The position numbers were made by a program, and so were the translations under genes. A stretch of 64,000 nucleotides of DNA from Gemmatales bacterium (GTDB lineage Bacteria > Planctomycetota > Planctomycetia > Gemmatales > Gemmataceae): the NCBI GenBank assembly GCA_026004675.1, contig BPJP01000010.1:62001-126000 (forward strand). The letters are read 5' to 3'. Below are positions 36,780 to 45,572 of this stretch, in pieces. Under the pieces are notes generated by a model that did not search any database, was not told where the DNA came from, and saw nothing but the letters and a program-made list of their open reading frames with translations. Numbering within the stretch: the stretch's first letter is position 1; each line of letters begins with the position of its first letter.

Positions 36780-37475
36780 TTAGCGCGACGTCGGTGCGTA
36801 GCGAGTCGGATCGGGAATCCCCGCTTCGATGAATCCCTGGCGCCGCAGCAGACAGCTGTCGCAACGACCACATGCCAGCCCGTCGGCGGTCGGTTCGTAG
36901 CAGCTAGAAGTGAGGCTGAAGTCGACCCCAAGGGCAGAGCCGGTTTGGATGATCTGAGCCTTGGTCATGGACAGAACTGGAGCATGAACGCGAAATCTCC
37001 CTTTTCCTTCAATGGCCGCTTTGGTCGCCAAGTTGGCAAGTTGTTCGAAGGCTTGGAGAAATGCCGGTCGGCAGTCGGGATAGCCGGAGTAGTCGATGGC
37101 GTTAGCCCCGATAAATAGATCGAACGCTTCCACTACCTCGGCATATCCCAGGGCCAGAGAGAGAAAGACGGTATTTCGAGCAGGGACATAGGTGATGGGG
37201 ATTTCCTGCTGCATTTGTTCCAGCGGTCGATCCTTTGGGACGTCGATTTCGTCGGTGAGAGCGGAGCCGCCGATCCGACGAAGGTCCACTTCGACAACGA
37301 TGTGCCTGGCGGAGCCTAGCTGATCGGCGATTCGGGCAGCGCAAGTCAATTCGTGACGATGCCTTTGCCCGTAGTCGACGCTCAACGTGTAGACTTCGAA
37401 ACCTGATTGACGTGCCAATGCCAACGTCGTTGCACTGTCCAAGCCGCCAGAAAGGAGGGCCACAGCACGTTTCAT
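36780..37475 (-). CDS. queC: 7-cyano-7-deazaguanine synthase (QueC)
   Basis: QueC converts 7-carboxy-7-deazaguanine to preQ0 using ATP and ammonia, in queuosine biosynthesis. It has 231 residues. The PP-loop SGGLDSATTLALA (about 9-21), YVPARNTVFLSLALGYAEV, GANAIDYSGYPDCRPAFL and the zinc cysteines in SSCYEP and CGRCDSCLLRR are all present. It follows the nuo ferredoxin gene by about 18 bases on the same strand. No other queuosine gene is in the window. Confidence 0.96.
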   Translation of the reverse strand: MKRAVALLSGGLDSATTLALARQSGFEVYTLSVDYGQRHRHELTCAARIADQLGSARHIVVEVDLRRIGGSALTDEIDVPKDRPLEQMQQEIPITYVPARNTVFLSLALGYAEVVEAFDLFIGANAIDYSGYPDCRPAFLQAFEQLANLATKAAIEGKGRFRVHAPVLSMTKAQIIQTGSALGVDFSLTSSCYEPTADGLACGRCDSCLLRRQGFIEAGIPDPTRYAPTSR

Positions 37476-37493
37476 GGTTGACGAAAGCGGAGT

Positions 37494-37856
37494 TCAGCTT
37501 GCTTGCGTAGCCGCCTCGACGATTTTCTTTGCAGCGGCCAACAGATACGGGCCGTTTTTTTGCACGTAATCCTCGGGTCCCCCTTTCTGGGCTACATATT
37601 CGTCGACTTTGGCGGTTGGCACCATTTCGATCGCATCCCAGGGGCACCAGCGCTCGCACAGTTTGCAGCCAATGCAGCGTTCCAAATCGATATCGCAAAA
37701 CGATTGCAGCGACGGCTGATCTTCGCCGGGGACCTTGTAAATGCAGTCCACCGGACAGACCTCGATGCACGCCTCGCAGCCAGTGCAATTATCAGCAAAG
37801 ATGACCGCCAGTTCCTTTGGCAGTTTTTTTCGTGGTTTTCCTGCAGCTTTTGCCAT
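37494..37856 (-). CDS. 2[4Fe-4S] ferredoxin
   Basis: A 120-residue ferredoxin with two CxxCxxCxxxCP motifs, CTGCEACIEVCPVDC and CIGCKLCERWCPWDA, each in a bacterial-ferredoxin half, plus a basic N-terminus (AGKPRKKLPKE) and a helical C-terminal extension of about 40 residues. GAGG lies six bases upstream of the ATG. It follows nuoD on the same strand, with queC after it, and could supply electrons to the complex I remnant or to another partner. Confidence 0.88.
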   Translation of the reverse strand: MAKAAGKPRKKLPKELAVIFADNCTGCEACIEVCPVDCIYKVPGEDQPSLQSFCDIDLERCIGCKLCERWCPWDAIEMVPTAKVDEYVAQKGGPEDYVQKNGPYLLAAAKKIVEAATQAS

Positions 37857-37922
37857 GATTTTCCTCGCAGTAACCAGCCCGTAGCTGTAGGTATTGTTGG
37901 CTGATACCGAGCTTGTACTCTT

Positions 37923-39119
37923 TCAACGGTCCACTTCGCCCATGACGAAATCCAAACTGCCGACGATCGCCGGGATGTCGGCAATCAGGCAACCTTTGCA
38001 GATCTCGTTGGTCACACTGAGATTGCAGAAGCAAGAGGAACGAGCACGAACGCGCAAAGGCACCGGGTCTTTGGATGGCCTGCCTACCACATAGAAGCCC
38101 ATCTGGCCTCGCGGTGCTTCCGTTTCCATATAGGCTTCGCCGGCAGGAAGGTGACGAGGCGGCTCGATGCGGTGCGATCCTTCGGCGTCGGGATAGCGTT
38201 CCAGCCCCTGTAAAACGAGCTTGACGCTCTCGATCACCTCGCGCATGCGAACATAGAACCGATGCCAGGAATCGCCGATGACGGCTTCGGGCGGCGCTTC
38301 CGGAAAGGGAGGCACGATCGCTTGAAAGTCATAGGTTTCATAGCCGCAATACGGCTCTACCTTTCTCAAGTCCCAAACTGGATCTCCGGCTTCGCGGTTG
38401 AGCGAGCCGCGCAAAACAGGTCCAGTGCAGCCATATTGATACGCCGTCTCCTTGGGGAGAATGCCGATATTCGCCGTCCGCTGAATAAATATCTGGTTTC
38501 GCGTCAACAATGTGTGGTACTCTTCCACCCGCGGCTTGAAGTATTCGAGAAACCTGCGGCACTTTTCCACCCAACCTTCGGGCAAATCATCGTGCACGCC
38601 GCCAATGGTGATGTAGCTGTACGTCAAACGGGCACCGCAGACTTCTTCGAACAGGTCGAGGATCATTTCCCGTTCGCGGAACGCATACAAGAACGGGCTG
38701 AACGTACCGAGATCAAGCCCGTATGCTCCCATACCGACGAGATGGCTGGCAATGCGGTTCAGCTCGCAGATAATGACGCGGATCACCTGGGCCTTTTCCG
38801 GAATCTTCATGCCGCATAGCTTTTCAATCGCCATGGAATAGGCCAAGTTCATGTTCATTCCGGCCAGGTAGTCCATGCGGTCGGTGTAGGGGATGAACTG
38901 GATCGGCGTGACGTTTTCGCCAACCTTTTCCGCACAGCGATGCAAATAGCCAAGGTGGGGCGTCACTTCGGAAACCACTTCGCCGTCGGTGCGCAGAACC
39001 AGCCTCAGAACGCCGTGCGTGCTGGGATGCTGGGGCCCCATGTTGACCAGCATCTCGTCGGTACGCACGTCGATTTCGACGATGTTATCTTCCTGTTTGG
39101 GTAACGTTTCGGTAGCCAT
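37923..39119 (-). CDS. nuoD: NADH-quinone oxidoreductase subunit D
   Basis: A 398-residue subunit of complex I forming part of the quinone-reaction chamber. Motifs: VNMGPQHPSTHGVLRLVLRTDGE, HRCAEKVGENVTPIQFIPYTDRMDYLAGM, GMGAYGLDLGTFSPFLYAFREREMI, ARLTYSYITIGGVHDDLPEG and the C-terminal SIVGSLDFVMGEVDR-type ending (IPAIVGSLDFVMGEVDR). It lies downstream of nuoC in the order A-B-C-D. Confidence 0.97.
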   Translation of the reverse strand: MATETLPKQEDNIVEIDVRTDEMLVNMGPQHPSTHGVLRLVLRTDGEVVSEVTPHLGYLHRCAEKVGENVTPIQFIPYTDRMDYLAGMNMNLAYSMAIEKLCGMKIPEKAQVIRVIICELNRIASHLVGMGAYGLDLGTFSPFLYAFREREMILDLFEEVCGARLTYSYITIGGVHDDLPEGWVEKCRRFLEYFKPRVEEYHTLLTRNQIFIQRTANIGILPKETAYQYGCTGPVLRGSLNREAGDPVWDLRKVEPYCGYETYDFQAIVPPFPEAPPEAVIGDSWHRFYVRMREVIESVKLVLQGLERYPDAEGSHRIEPPRHLPAGEAYMETEAPRGQMGFYVVGRPSKDPVPLRVRARSSCFCNLSVTNEICKGCLIADIPAIVGSLDFVMGEVDR

Positions 39120-39195
39120 GGCTATTCCATTTTTTTGTCAGGTTTTCATAAACGAAGGGGCAGCCGAACGCTTTGCCGAGCCGTCCCGCGAATTG

Positions 39196-39726
39196 TCACC
39201 GACCACGAATCCCGTGATATTCGAGCGGAAACTCATAATCCTTGCGCAGCGGATGGCCGACCCAGTCTTCGGATAGCAGGATGCGCGTCAGATTCGGATG
39301 ATCCGTAAACCAGACGCCGCCAAGGTCATACACTTCCCGTTCGTGCCAGTCGGCGCCGGGCCAAATGCTATGGACCGACGGCAACTCCGGCAACTCGCCC
39401 GGCTGATCCGCTTTCCAGCGAGGCAACATCACCTTCAAGACGAAACGGTGGTTCTTGCTCAGGCTGCTCAAATGATAAACGACTTCGAGATGCGGCTCGA
39501 AACCGGCTTTGGGGGCTTTCTTCGGATCCGGCTCGAAATAGTCGACCGACGTAATGCAGTTGAGCATTTCAAAACTGAGCTGCTCGTCCTCTTTCATAAA
39601 GCGACAGACATCGACCAGATCGATGGGATCGACAACGACGTACGGATCGATGGCGTCGGTATTCTTCTCACGAATGCGGTCGCCGAATTTCTCTTCCAGA
39701 CGCGCGATGATTTCTGCCGAGGTCAT
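39196..39726 (-). CDS. nuoC: NADH-quinone oxidoreductase subunit C
   Basis: About 176 residues; the peripheral 30-kDa subunit. Visible are CITSVDYFEPDP, HLEVVYHLSSLSKNHRFVLKV, LPSVHSIWPGADWHEREVYDLGGVWF (the signature) and HPNLTRILLSEDWVGHPLRKDYEF. ATG 39726 is used; an in-frame TTG at 39762 lies just 3' of the nuoB stop region. It is separate from nuoD, not fused. Confidence 0.96.
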   Translation of the reverse strand: MTSAEIIARLEEKFGDRIREKNTDAIDPYVVVDPIDLVDVCRFMKEDEQLSFEMLNCITSVDYFEPDPKKAPKAGFEPHLEVVYHLSSLSKNHRFVLKVMLPRWKADQPGELPELPSVHSIWPGADWHEREVYDLGGVWFTDHPNLTRILLSEDWVGHPLRKDYEFPLEYHGIRGR

Positions 39727-39767
39727 GGTTTTACCAAAATCGAACGTGGATTCGAACGTCAACGGGA

Positions 39768-40400
39768 TCAGGCTTTTGCAGGTGTTGCCTTTTCTTTTTG
39801 CTGCTTGTCAAAAGCGTTAGCTTTTTCCAAAGCCTTGACGGGATCGGGATCAGAGATTTCCTCGGGCAACTGCACATATCCTGTCCGGGCGGGTACGGGC
39901 AATTCGATTGGTTGCCCTTTCGTGAAGCTCTTCATGGCTCGGACCTTGTCCTGAATGCGCATCAGTCCTTCAAGCAGAGCTTCGGGCCGTGGCGGACAGC
40001 CGGGCACGTAAACATCCACGGGTACGACGAGGTCCACGCCTTTGACGACATTGTACCCATACTTGTAGTAGGGACCGCCGCCGCAGGTGCAGGCTCCCAT
40101 AGCAATAACGAATTTGGGATCGGGCATTTGGTTGTATAGGCGCCGCACTCGGCTAGCCATCTTGAAATTCACCGTTCCCGCCACAATCATGAGGTCCGCC
40201 TGTCGCGGCGTCGCACGGAAAGCGCCCGCCCCGAACCGGTCGATGTCGTACCGGGAAGCGCCTGTCGCCATCATTTCGATGGCGCAACATGCCAGCCCAA
40301 ACGTCATCGGCCACATGCTCGATTCTCGCGCCCAATTGACAGCTTGCTCCAACGTGGTCGTGATGACGCTTTCCTCGAACCGTCCTTCAAGCCAACCCAT
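39768..40400 (-). CDS. nuoB: NADH-quinone oxidoreductase subunit B
   Basis: A 210-residue subunit that binds the terminal cluster N2. The four ligands are in GLACCAIEMMA, GACTCGGGPY and PGCPPRPEALL, and SRYDIDRFGAGAFRATPRQADLMIVAG is the family body. The C-terminal tail of about 50 residues is rich in charged residues (KANAFDKQQKEKATPAK). A G-rich stretch precedes the ATG. Confidence 0.97.
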   Translation of the reverse strand: MGWLEGRFEESVITTTLEQAVNWARESSMWPMTFGLACCAIEMMATGASRYDIDRFGAGAFRATPRQADLMIVAGTVNFKMASRVRRLYNQMPDPKFVIAMGACTCGGGPYYKYGYNVVKGVDLVVPVDVYVPGCPPRPEALLEGLMRIQDKVRAMKSFTKGQPIELPVPARTGYVQLPEEISDPDPVKALEKANAFDKQQKEKATPAKA

Positions 40401-40547
40401 GCCAACCCCCTTGAATACCTAAGGCGAGTCGAAATCCAGGCGTTCCTGTTCGTTATTCTACCACCGAAAGTACCAGCGCCCCAGCTCGGTTCCTGTCCCA
40501 GCCTTCGGCATCCGCAATCTCCGCCCAATCCAGATGGTTTCCCACTT

Positions 40548-41150
40548 CTATGACGCCAAACCGACGGGTTCTTCCACAGGCTCAGGCTGTTGCGAAGTCG
40601 TGGCTCGTACCCAGTTCAAATCCCCATTCTTCCACAAGTAGGCGAAGCCGACTAGAAGCACGCCGAAGAATACCGCCAGATCGAAAAAGGCGATAACGGC
40701 CATCTGCCGGGCTGCCTTTTGACTCTGCCTCACCAAGGGCATATCCCCCTCTTGCCCGTCGGTTGCCTTAGCCAGTTTTTGCACCGCCTTGTGCTTTTCT
40801 TTGTGTTCCGGATAGTTCGGCATCAACTCACTGATTGTCTGCGCCCTTTGAGCTGGCGGCAAATCCGTTCGGGCAAGCGTATTCGCCTTGCCGAACACCA
40901 CCGCCCAAGGGAAGAAAAACGCCACTTCGACGTCGAAAATCACGAACAAAAGCGCCACGACATAATACCGAACATCGAATTGGATCCAGGCACTGCCGAT
41001 CGTCGGTTCGCCACATTCGTAGATCGTCAGTTTTTCCCGTTCGGGTTTAGCGGGGCGGACGATCTTGCCGATGAGCAGATGGACCAGGATAAAGCCGACG
41101 CCGACAAGCACGAACAAGAGAAGGTAACCAACAAGCTCCGCATAGGTCAT
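40548..41150 (-). CDS. nuoA: NADH-quinone oxidoreductase subunit A
   Basis: About 200 residues, longer than the usual 120-150. Three membrane helices: LLLFVLVGVGFILVHLLI, YVVALLFVIFDVEVAFFFPWAVVF, and MAVIAFFDLAVFFGVLLVGFAYL. Conserved YECGEPTIGSAWIQFDVRYYVVALLFVIFDVE. Between helix 2 and 3 is an insertion of about 70 polar residues (LARTDLPPAQRAQTISELMPNYPEHKEKHK). Start ATG 41150; GTG at 41159 is also in frame. Confidence 0.94.
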   Translation of the reverse strand: MTYAELVGYLLLFVLVGVGFILVHLLIGKIVRPAKPEREKLTIYECGEPTIGSAWIQFDVRYYVVALLFVIFDVEVAFFFPWAVVFGKANTLARTDLPPAQRAQTISELMPNYPEHKEKHKAVQKLAKATDGQEGDMPLVRQSQKAARQMAVIAFFDLAVFFGVLLVGFAYLWKNGDLNWVRATTSQQPEPVEEPVGLAS

Positions 41151-41186
41151 TGCCAGCACGCTCCGACATTCGATCCAAATGGATGG

Positions 41187-41624
41187 TCAGTTTTGTGGCA
41201 CCATATCGGATTCGGGCTGAATCCTCTGCCGACCCGCAAAACCGGCTTCGACTTCATGCCAAAACGCCACTGCCGGTTCCCCAAGGCGCCAACACAAATA
41301 GACTTCGCGATTGTCCTTCCAACACGGAAAATCAACCAACCCAGTATGGTAATCCTTGAGCAAAACACCCAGGCTGCTCAACTCTTTCTCGTACTCCCGC
41401 ATGCGTTCCTGGTCGCGCTCGAATTGTTCGAGAACTTGCTGCACTTCTTCGCGATACTCGCTGGAAAGACAGTCTTGTTCCGCTTGAACCCGGACCAAGC
41501 GCTGGTACCGATCGCGAAGATCACCGGCCAGGTTCGAGATATCGGTTACGATAGCCCGCACCAACGGCAGCATCTTGTTCGCTTCAGCTACCGTAAAGAA
41601 CTTCTTGTCTCCGTCGGTCGCCAT
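41187..41624 (-). CDS. DUF2203 family protein
   Basis: About 145 residues: KKFFTVAEANKMLPLVRAIVTDISNLAGDLRDRYQRLV, a central coiled coil (REEVQQVLEQFERDQERMREYEKEL), and a C-terminal LGVLLKDYHTGLVDFPCWKDNREVYLCWRLGEPAVAFWHEVEAGFAGRQRI typical of DUF2203. No enzymatic role is known to me. ATG 41624 is preferred to an upstream in-frame start. It lies inside the nuo block between nuoI and nuoA. Confidence 0.9.
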   Translation of the reverse strand: MATDGDKKFFTVAEANKMLPLVRAIVTDISNLAGDLRDRYQRLVRVQAEQDCLSSEYREEVQQVLEQFERDQERMREYEKELSSLGVLLKDYHTGLVDFPCWKDNREVYLCWRLGEPAVAFWHEVEAGFAGRQRIQPESDMVPQN

Positions 41625-41696
41625 GGCATCTTCATCCCGGGAGACGAACAAGTCGGATTTACCTCTACATCCTCAGCATTCGCAACCAATGGGCGT

Positions 41697-42350
41697 TTAG
41701 TCCTTTTTCTCGGCGGCATCCTGTTTATCCGCTTCTTTTTTGGGGCCGTCATCCTTTTTCTCGGCAGCCGGCTTGGGCGGCGGCGCCGGGTCCGGGGGTT
41801 TCGTCCATACCGGCTCCGTAACCAGCTTGGAGGCGGCGATGGACGTCGGGTTCAGCGTCCCAGGTCCCCAGGCGACTTCCAGCGGCAACTTGGCGAAATC
41901 GACGATGCAGCCGTCCCGGCTAAAGCAGCTTTGATCGTATGTCGAGCCCATAAAGATGCAATCGACCGGGCAAGGATCGACGCATAAGGCGCAAAACATG
42001 CACTTGGTATAGTCGATTTTGAAACCATTGACGCGGAATCCCTTGCCAACCGGGTTTTTGATTTTGTCGATATAAATGCAATCGACCGGGCAAGCGCGAG
42101 CACACTTGTCGCAGCCGATGCACGTCGTCAGGTCGAAGCGATGAAACCCCCGATAGCGAGGCTTGACAGGAACAGGGAATTCCGGATACTCAAAGAAATT
42201 TGTGAAGGTACCGCCGCCGCCAAATTTGGGGGTCATGAAAGCGAACAGTCGGTTTTGCCGATAGGACTGGAAGAAGTACCACAACGTGACATACATCCCC
42301 TGGGCAACCGATTTCACCGCCACATAAATATTTCGCAGCCAAAGTCGCAT
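41697..42350 (-). CDS. nuoI: NADH-quinone oxidoreductase subunit I
   Basis: About 217 residues. An N-terminal amphipathic segment (WLRNIYVAVKSVAQGMYVTLWYFF) leads to two 4Fe-4S motifs, CIGCDKCARACPVDC and CMFCALCVDPCPVDC, of clusters N6a/N6b, with PRYRGFHRFD just before. A Pro/Lys-rich tail (PPDPAPPPKPAAEKKDD) is added at the C-terminus. ATG 42350 is chosen; the open frame upstream is not protein-like. nuoI normally lies after nuoH; here it precedes DUF2203 and nuoA. Confidence 0.94.
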   Translation of the reverse strand: MRLWLRNIYVAVKSVAQGMYVTLWYFFQSYRQNRLFAFMTPKFGGGGTFTNFFEYPEFPVPVKPRYRGFHRFDLTTCIGCDKCARACPVDCIYIDKIKNPVGKGFRVNGFKIDYTKCMFCALCVDPCPVDCIFMGSTYDQSCFSRDGCIVDFAKLPLEVAWGPGTLNPTSIAASKLVTEPVWTKPPDPAPPPKPAAEKKDDGPKKEADKQDAAEKKD

Positions 42351-42488
42351 AAAGCTCTCGCTGTCACATAGTTGAGCGAAATTCACCCCCGGAAGAAAAT
42401 TATATGGCTGCTCCACCGAACCGCAAGATTGGCGAATCGCCAGCCTGCGGAAAGGGCGACCGCGTGAAGTCGGCACCTGGCGCTTCCG

Positions 42489-43283
42489 CTAATGGTTCGC
42501 AATCCACTGACGAACCCATTCGACAGATTCGAGTCCCAGATCGCAGATGCAGCTGGCCAGAAAGATGATGCCCTCGATCTGACCGGCGGCAAGCCATTCC
42601 AGTGCCAGGGCACTTTGCCGTTCAAGCGTCGCCAGCGGCATCGGCTGTTTGGCTCCATAGTCCCACATATAAATACCCAGCATTTTGCGTTTATCGCCAA
42701 CGACTTGGCAGAACTCGACAAAGCGATCTTCCAGTTGGGGAACTTCGGCAGCCTGCCACGTCCAGAAGGTGATGACGTCGCACAATTCAAGATAAGGAAG
42801 GAACTGTCGCGCCTGCGCTAATTCATGGGCGTACAAGACGATCCAGGATTGCAAAGGCGGCTGACAAGTATCGAGCCGACAGCGCAGCTTCTTCAGGGCT
42901 TCAAGCGAATAGGGGCCGTCTTCCTGCACCGTGCCGGCGGAACACAGGTGATAAAAATAGTCATCAAGAATGACGCCGAAGAGATTGGGCAAAGTGGAGC
43001 GCAATTCGAGAACGTCGTCGATTTCGCCGCCGCCACCTTCGAGCGACCAGACGACACGTTTCAATGATGCCAGGGTCGGCGCTTGGGCCAAAAAAGGACC
43101 TAAGGGTTCCTTTTCATAACGCACCATCAATACATTGGAAATGCCCAACAGCCCGGCCGCCTCGATCGGCGTGATCGTCGAACGTCCGACCAGGCCGTGC
43201 TGCTTTGGGCTGCGCGTGTGGCTGCCGGGCGAGTGACACCACAGCCACAACCGATCACGGATCGAGTTCTTTTCCTGATTCAT
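42489..43283 (-). CDS. Conserved protein of unknown function
   Basis: A 264-residue soluble-looking protein: RDRLWLWCHSPGSHTRS, then STITPIEAAGLLGISNVLMVRYEKEPLGPFLAQAPTLASLKRVVWSLEGGGGE, IDDVLELRSTLPNLFGVILDDYFYHL, LDTCQPPLQSWIVLYAHELAQARQFLPYLELCDVITFWTWQAAEVPQLEDRF and YMWDYGAKQPMPLATLERQSALALEWLAAGQIEGIIFLASCICDLGLESVEWV. The beta-alpha alternation suggests a TIM-barrel-like enzyme, but no catalytic motif is certain. It starts 62 bases after the EF-G paralogue. Confidence 0.7.
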   Translation of the reverse strand: MNQEKNSIRDRLWLWCHSPGSHTRSPKQHGLVGRSTITPIEAAGLLGISNVLMVRYEKEPLGPFLAQAPTLASLKRVVWSLEGGGGEIDDVLELRSTLPNLFGVILDDYFYHLCSAGTVQEDGPYSLEALKKLRCRLDTCQPPLQSWIVLYAHELAQARQFLPYLELCDVITFWTWQAAEVPQLEDRFVEFCQVVGDKRKMLGIYMWDYGAKQPMPLATLERQSALALEWLAAGQIEGIIFLASCICDLGLESVEWVRQWIANH

Positions 43284-43345
43284 GCGGCTTTTGTGGTTTT
43301 CTCTACGTGCCGTTACACGGTTGCGAAACCACCCGGGCGCAAAGG

Positions 43346-45487
43346 TTAATCCTCTTCGTCCTCAGCCAGCTTCGCCTTGCTGACGATTTGCTGTTGGATA
43401 TTGGGCGGCACCTGGTCGTAGTGGCTGAACTCCATCGAATAAGATCCCTGTCCCTGGGTGATGCTGCCCAGTTGGGCAGCATAGCGGGTGACTTCAGCAA
43501 GCGGAGCCTTGGCATAAATGACCGTCAGGTCGCCGGGCAGGCTGTCCTGGTTTTCGATCCTGGCGCGCTTCGTATTCAAGTCGCCAAGGATGGCACCGGT
43601 GTATTTCGACGGGACGGTCACTTCGAGGTTGACGATAGGCTCGAGCAAGACGGGGTGAGCCTGAAGGAAGGCTGCTTTGAAAGCGTTTCGGGCCGCGGTC
43701 TTGAACGCTGTTTCCGAACTGTCGACCGGGTGGTCTTTGCCGAAAAACACTTCCACGGCAACGTCCTGAATGCGATAGCCGGCCAAAGCGCCTCGGACGA
43801 GAAGTTCCTTGCACCCTTTTTCCACGGCGGGAATGAACTGATTGGGAATGGTGCCGCCGACGATGGTGTCGATGAATGCGAAATTGAATTCCGGGTCGTA
43901 ATGGGCCATGCGCATTTTTTCGAAGCGGGCCTTGGTGGCGAACTGCTCCAGCAATTGTTGTTCGGTGGTGATTTCCCTGGACAACGGATAAATGCGCAGG
44001 TGCACCTCGCCGAACTGCCCGCGACCGCCGGTCTGTTTTTTGTGCCGATAGCTGGCTTCGGCCTGGGTAGTAATCGTCTCGCGGTAAGGGATTTTCGGTT
44101 CCTTGGTAATGATTTCCAGATCGAATCGTCGTTTCAGTCGGCTTTGCAACACGTCGAGGTGCAGCTGGCTCATGCCACTGATAACCAGCTCGTTCGTCTG
44201 GGGGTCGCGAGTAACGTGAAACGTGGGGTCTTCGTCGGCGATGCGTGCCAAGCCCCCGGAAATCTTCTGTTCATCTCCTCGTGATTTCGGTTCGACGGCC
44301 AGCCCGTACATGGGCGTGGGAAACACGAGTCTGGGCAAAGAGGGAGCTTGGGCGGAACTGGCCACGGTGTCACCGATCGCCAGGTCTTCGACTTTGGCGA
44401 CGGCCACAATATCGCCGGCAATGGCACTGTCGACTGTTTTCTGGGTCTTGCCCTGCATGACCAAAAGGCCGCCGGTTCGGGACGATTTGCCCGTGCGGGT
44501 GTTGACGATCGGTTGGTCGGCGCTCAATTTGCCGGAAAAGATGCGGAAGAAGCTCAGATTGCCGACGAATTTGTCGGTCAAAGATTTAAAAACCTGGCCG
44601 ACGAACTCCGCATCTTCGCTCGGTTCGAGTTCGACTTCTTGTTTTTGTTCGCCTTCTCCTTTGACCGCTTTTCGGCGGACGCCCTGGACCGGCGAGAGGG
44701 CGAACTGGCATAGGGCATCGAGCAGTTCGTCGATGCCGATGTCTTTCTTGGCCGACGCGCAGAAGATCGGGATAACCGTACCGGCGGCCAGAGCTTTTGG
44801 AATGGCGGCGGCCAACTCCTCAGCACTGACATTTCCTTCAGTGAGATATTTTTCCATCAAAGCGTCATCGCACTCGACGATGGCATCGACGAGTTTCGAC
44901 CGCATGGCGGGGATGTCGACGGGACATTCGGGCGGGATGGAATCGGGAGGATTCAGGACGCTAACGACCCCTTTCAAGTTCGCACCCAGTCCCACGGGAG
45001 CGTTGAAGAGGACACAGCCTTTGCCGAACGTCGCCGTGATATTCTCGAGCAGCCCGTTGAAGTCGATGTTTTCGGTGTCGAGTTTGTTGATGACGAGCAT
45101 GCGGGCCAGACCGCGCTTGCCCGCTTCGTTGAACATGCGTCGCGTGTTGACCTCGATGCCGTTCGGAGCCGAAATGACGATCAAAGCGTTTTCGACGGCG
45201 GCCAGAACCTCGAGAGCCGCACCAATAAAATCGGGATAGCCGGGAGCATCGAGCAAATGGAGTTGCTTCCCTTTCGCCTCACAGTGCAGGAGGCTGGTGT
45301 CGATCGAGAATTTGCGTTTCTTTTCTTCGTCGTCGTAGTCGGAGACGCTGGTTCCTTCGTCGACGCTTCCTTTGCGATCGACGGCACCGGCTTTGAACAA
45401 GAGCGCATCCGCCAGGGACGTCTTCCCGGAAGCTCCATGCCCGAGGATGCCGATATTGCGAATGTCTTCGACTCGATATTTGGCCAT
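43346..45487 (-). CDS. Elongation factor G-like translational GTPase (EF-G paralogue)
   Basis: A 713-residue GTPase with the EF-G layout. GTP-binding motifs are GHGASGKTSL (P-loop), DAPGYPDF (DxPG) and NKLD, with the later domain II SLTDKFVGNLSFFRIFSGKL, domain III/IV TQAEASYRHKKQTGGRGQFGEVHLRIYP and C-terminal VNLEVTVPSKYTGAILGDLNTKRARI. Unlike canonical EF-G it is slightly short and has DAPGYPDFIGAALEVLAAVENALI instead of HVDF. It is probably the paralogue (often called EF-G2), and a canonical gene may exist elsewhere. Translocation or recycling function is inferred. Confidence 0.88.
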   Translation of the reverse strand: MAKYRVEDIRNIGILGHGASGKTSLADALLFKAGAVDRKGSVDEGTSVSDYDDEEKKRKFSIDTSLLHCEAKGKQLHLLDAPGYPDFIGAALEVLAAVENALIVISAPNGIEVNTRRMFNEAGKRGLARMLVINKLDTENIDFNGLLENITATFGKGCVLFNAPVGLGANLKGVVSVLNPPDSIPPECPVDIPAMRSKLVDAIVECDDALMEKYLTEGNVSAEELAAAIPKALAAGTVIPIFCASAKKDIGIDELLDALCQFALSPVQGVRRKAVKGEGEQKQEVELEPSEDAEFVGQVFKSLTDKFVGNLSFFRIFSGKLSADQPIVNTRTGKSSRTGGLLVMQGKTQKTVDSAIAGDIVAVAKVEDLAIGDTVASSAQAPSLPRLVFPTPMYGLAVEPKSRGDEQKISGGLARIADEDPTFHVTRDPQTNELVISGMSQLHLDVLQSRLKRRFDLEIITKEPKIPYRETITTQAEASYRHKKQTGGRGQFGEVHLRIYPLSREITTEQQLLEQFATKARFEKMRMAHYDPEFNFAFIDTIVGGTIPNQFIPAVEKGCKELLVRGALAGYRIQDVAVEVFFGKDHPVDSSETAFKTAARNAFKAAFLQAHPVLLEPIVNLEVTVPSKYTGAILGDLNTKRARIENQDSLPGDLTVIYAKAPLAEVTRYAAQLGSITQGQGSYSMEFSHYDQVPPNIQQQIVSKAKLAEDEED

Positions 45488-45572
45488 GATTCGATCCGAT
45501 TTCTGCTAAAAACAACGACAACTAAACAACCTGGTGGCCCGCGATCCGACTTCATCCAGGCCAACCACTTCT

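Noticed and set aside
43205..44284. 359-codon plus-strand open frame over the EF-G paralogue
   Set aside because: Antisense to an excellent GTPase gene and without homology signs.
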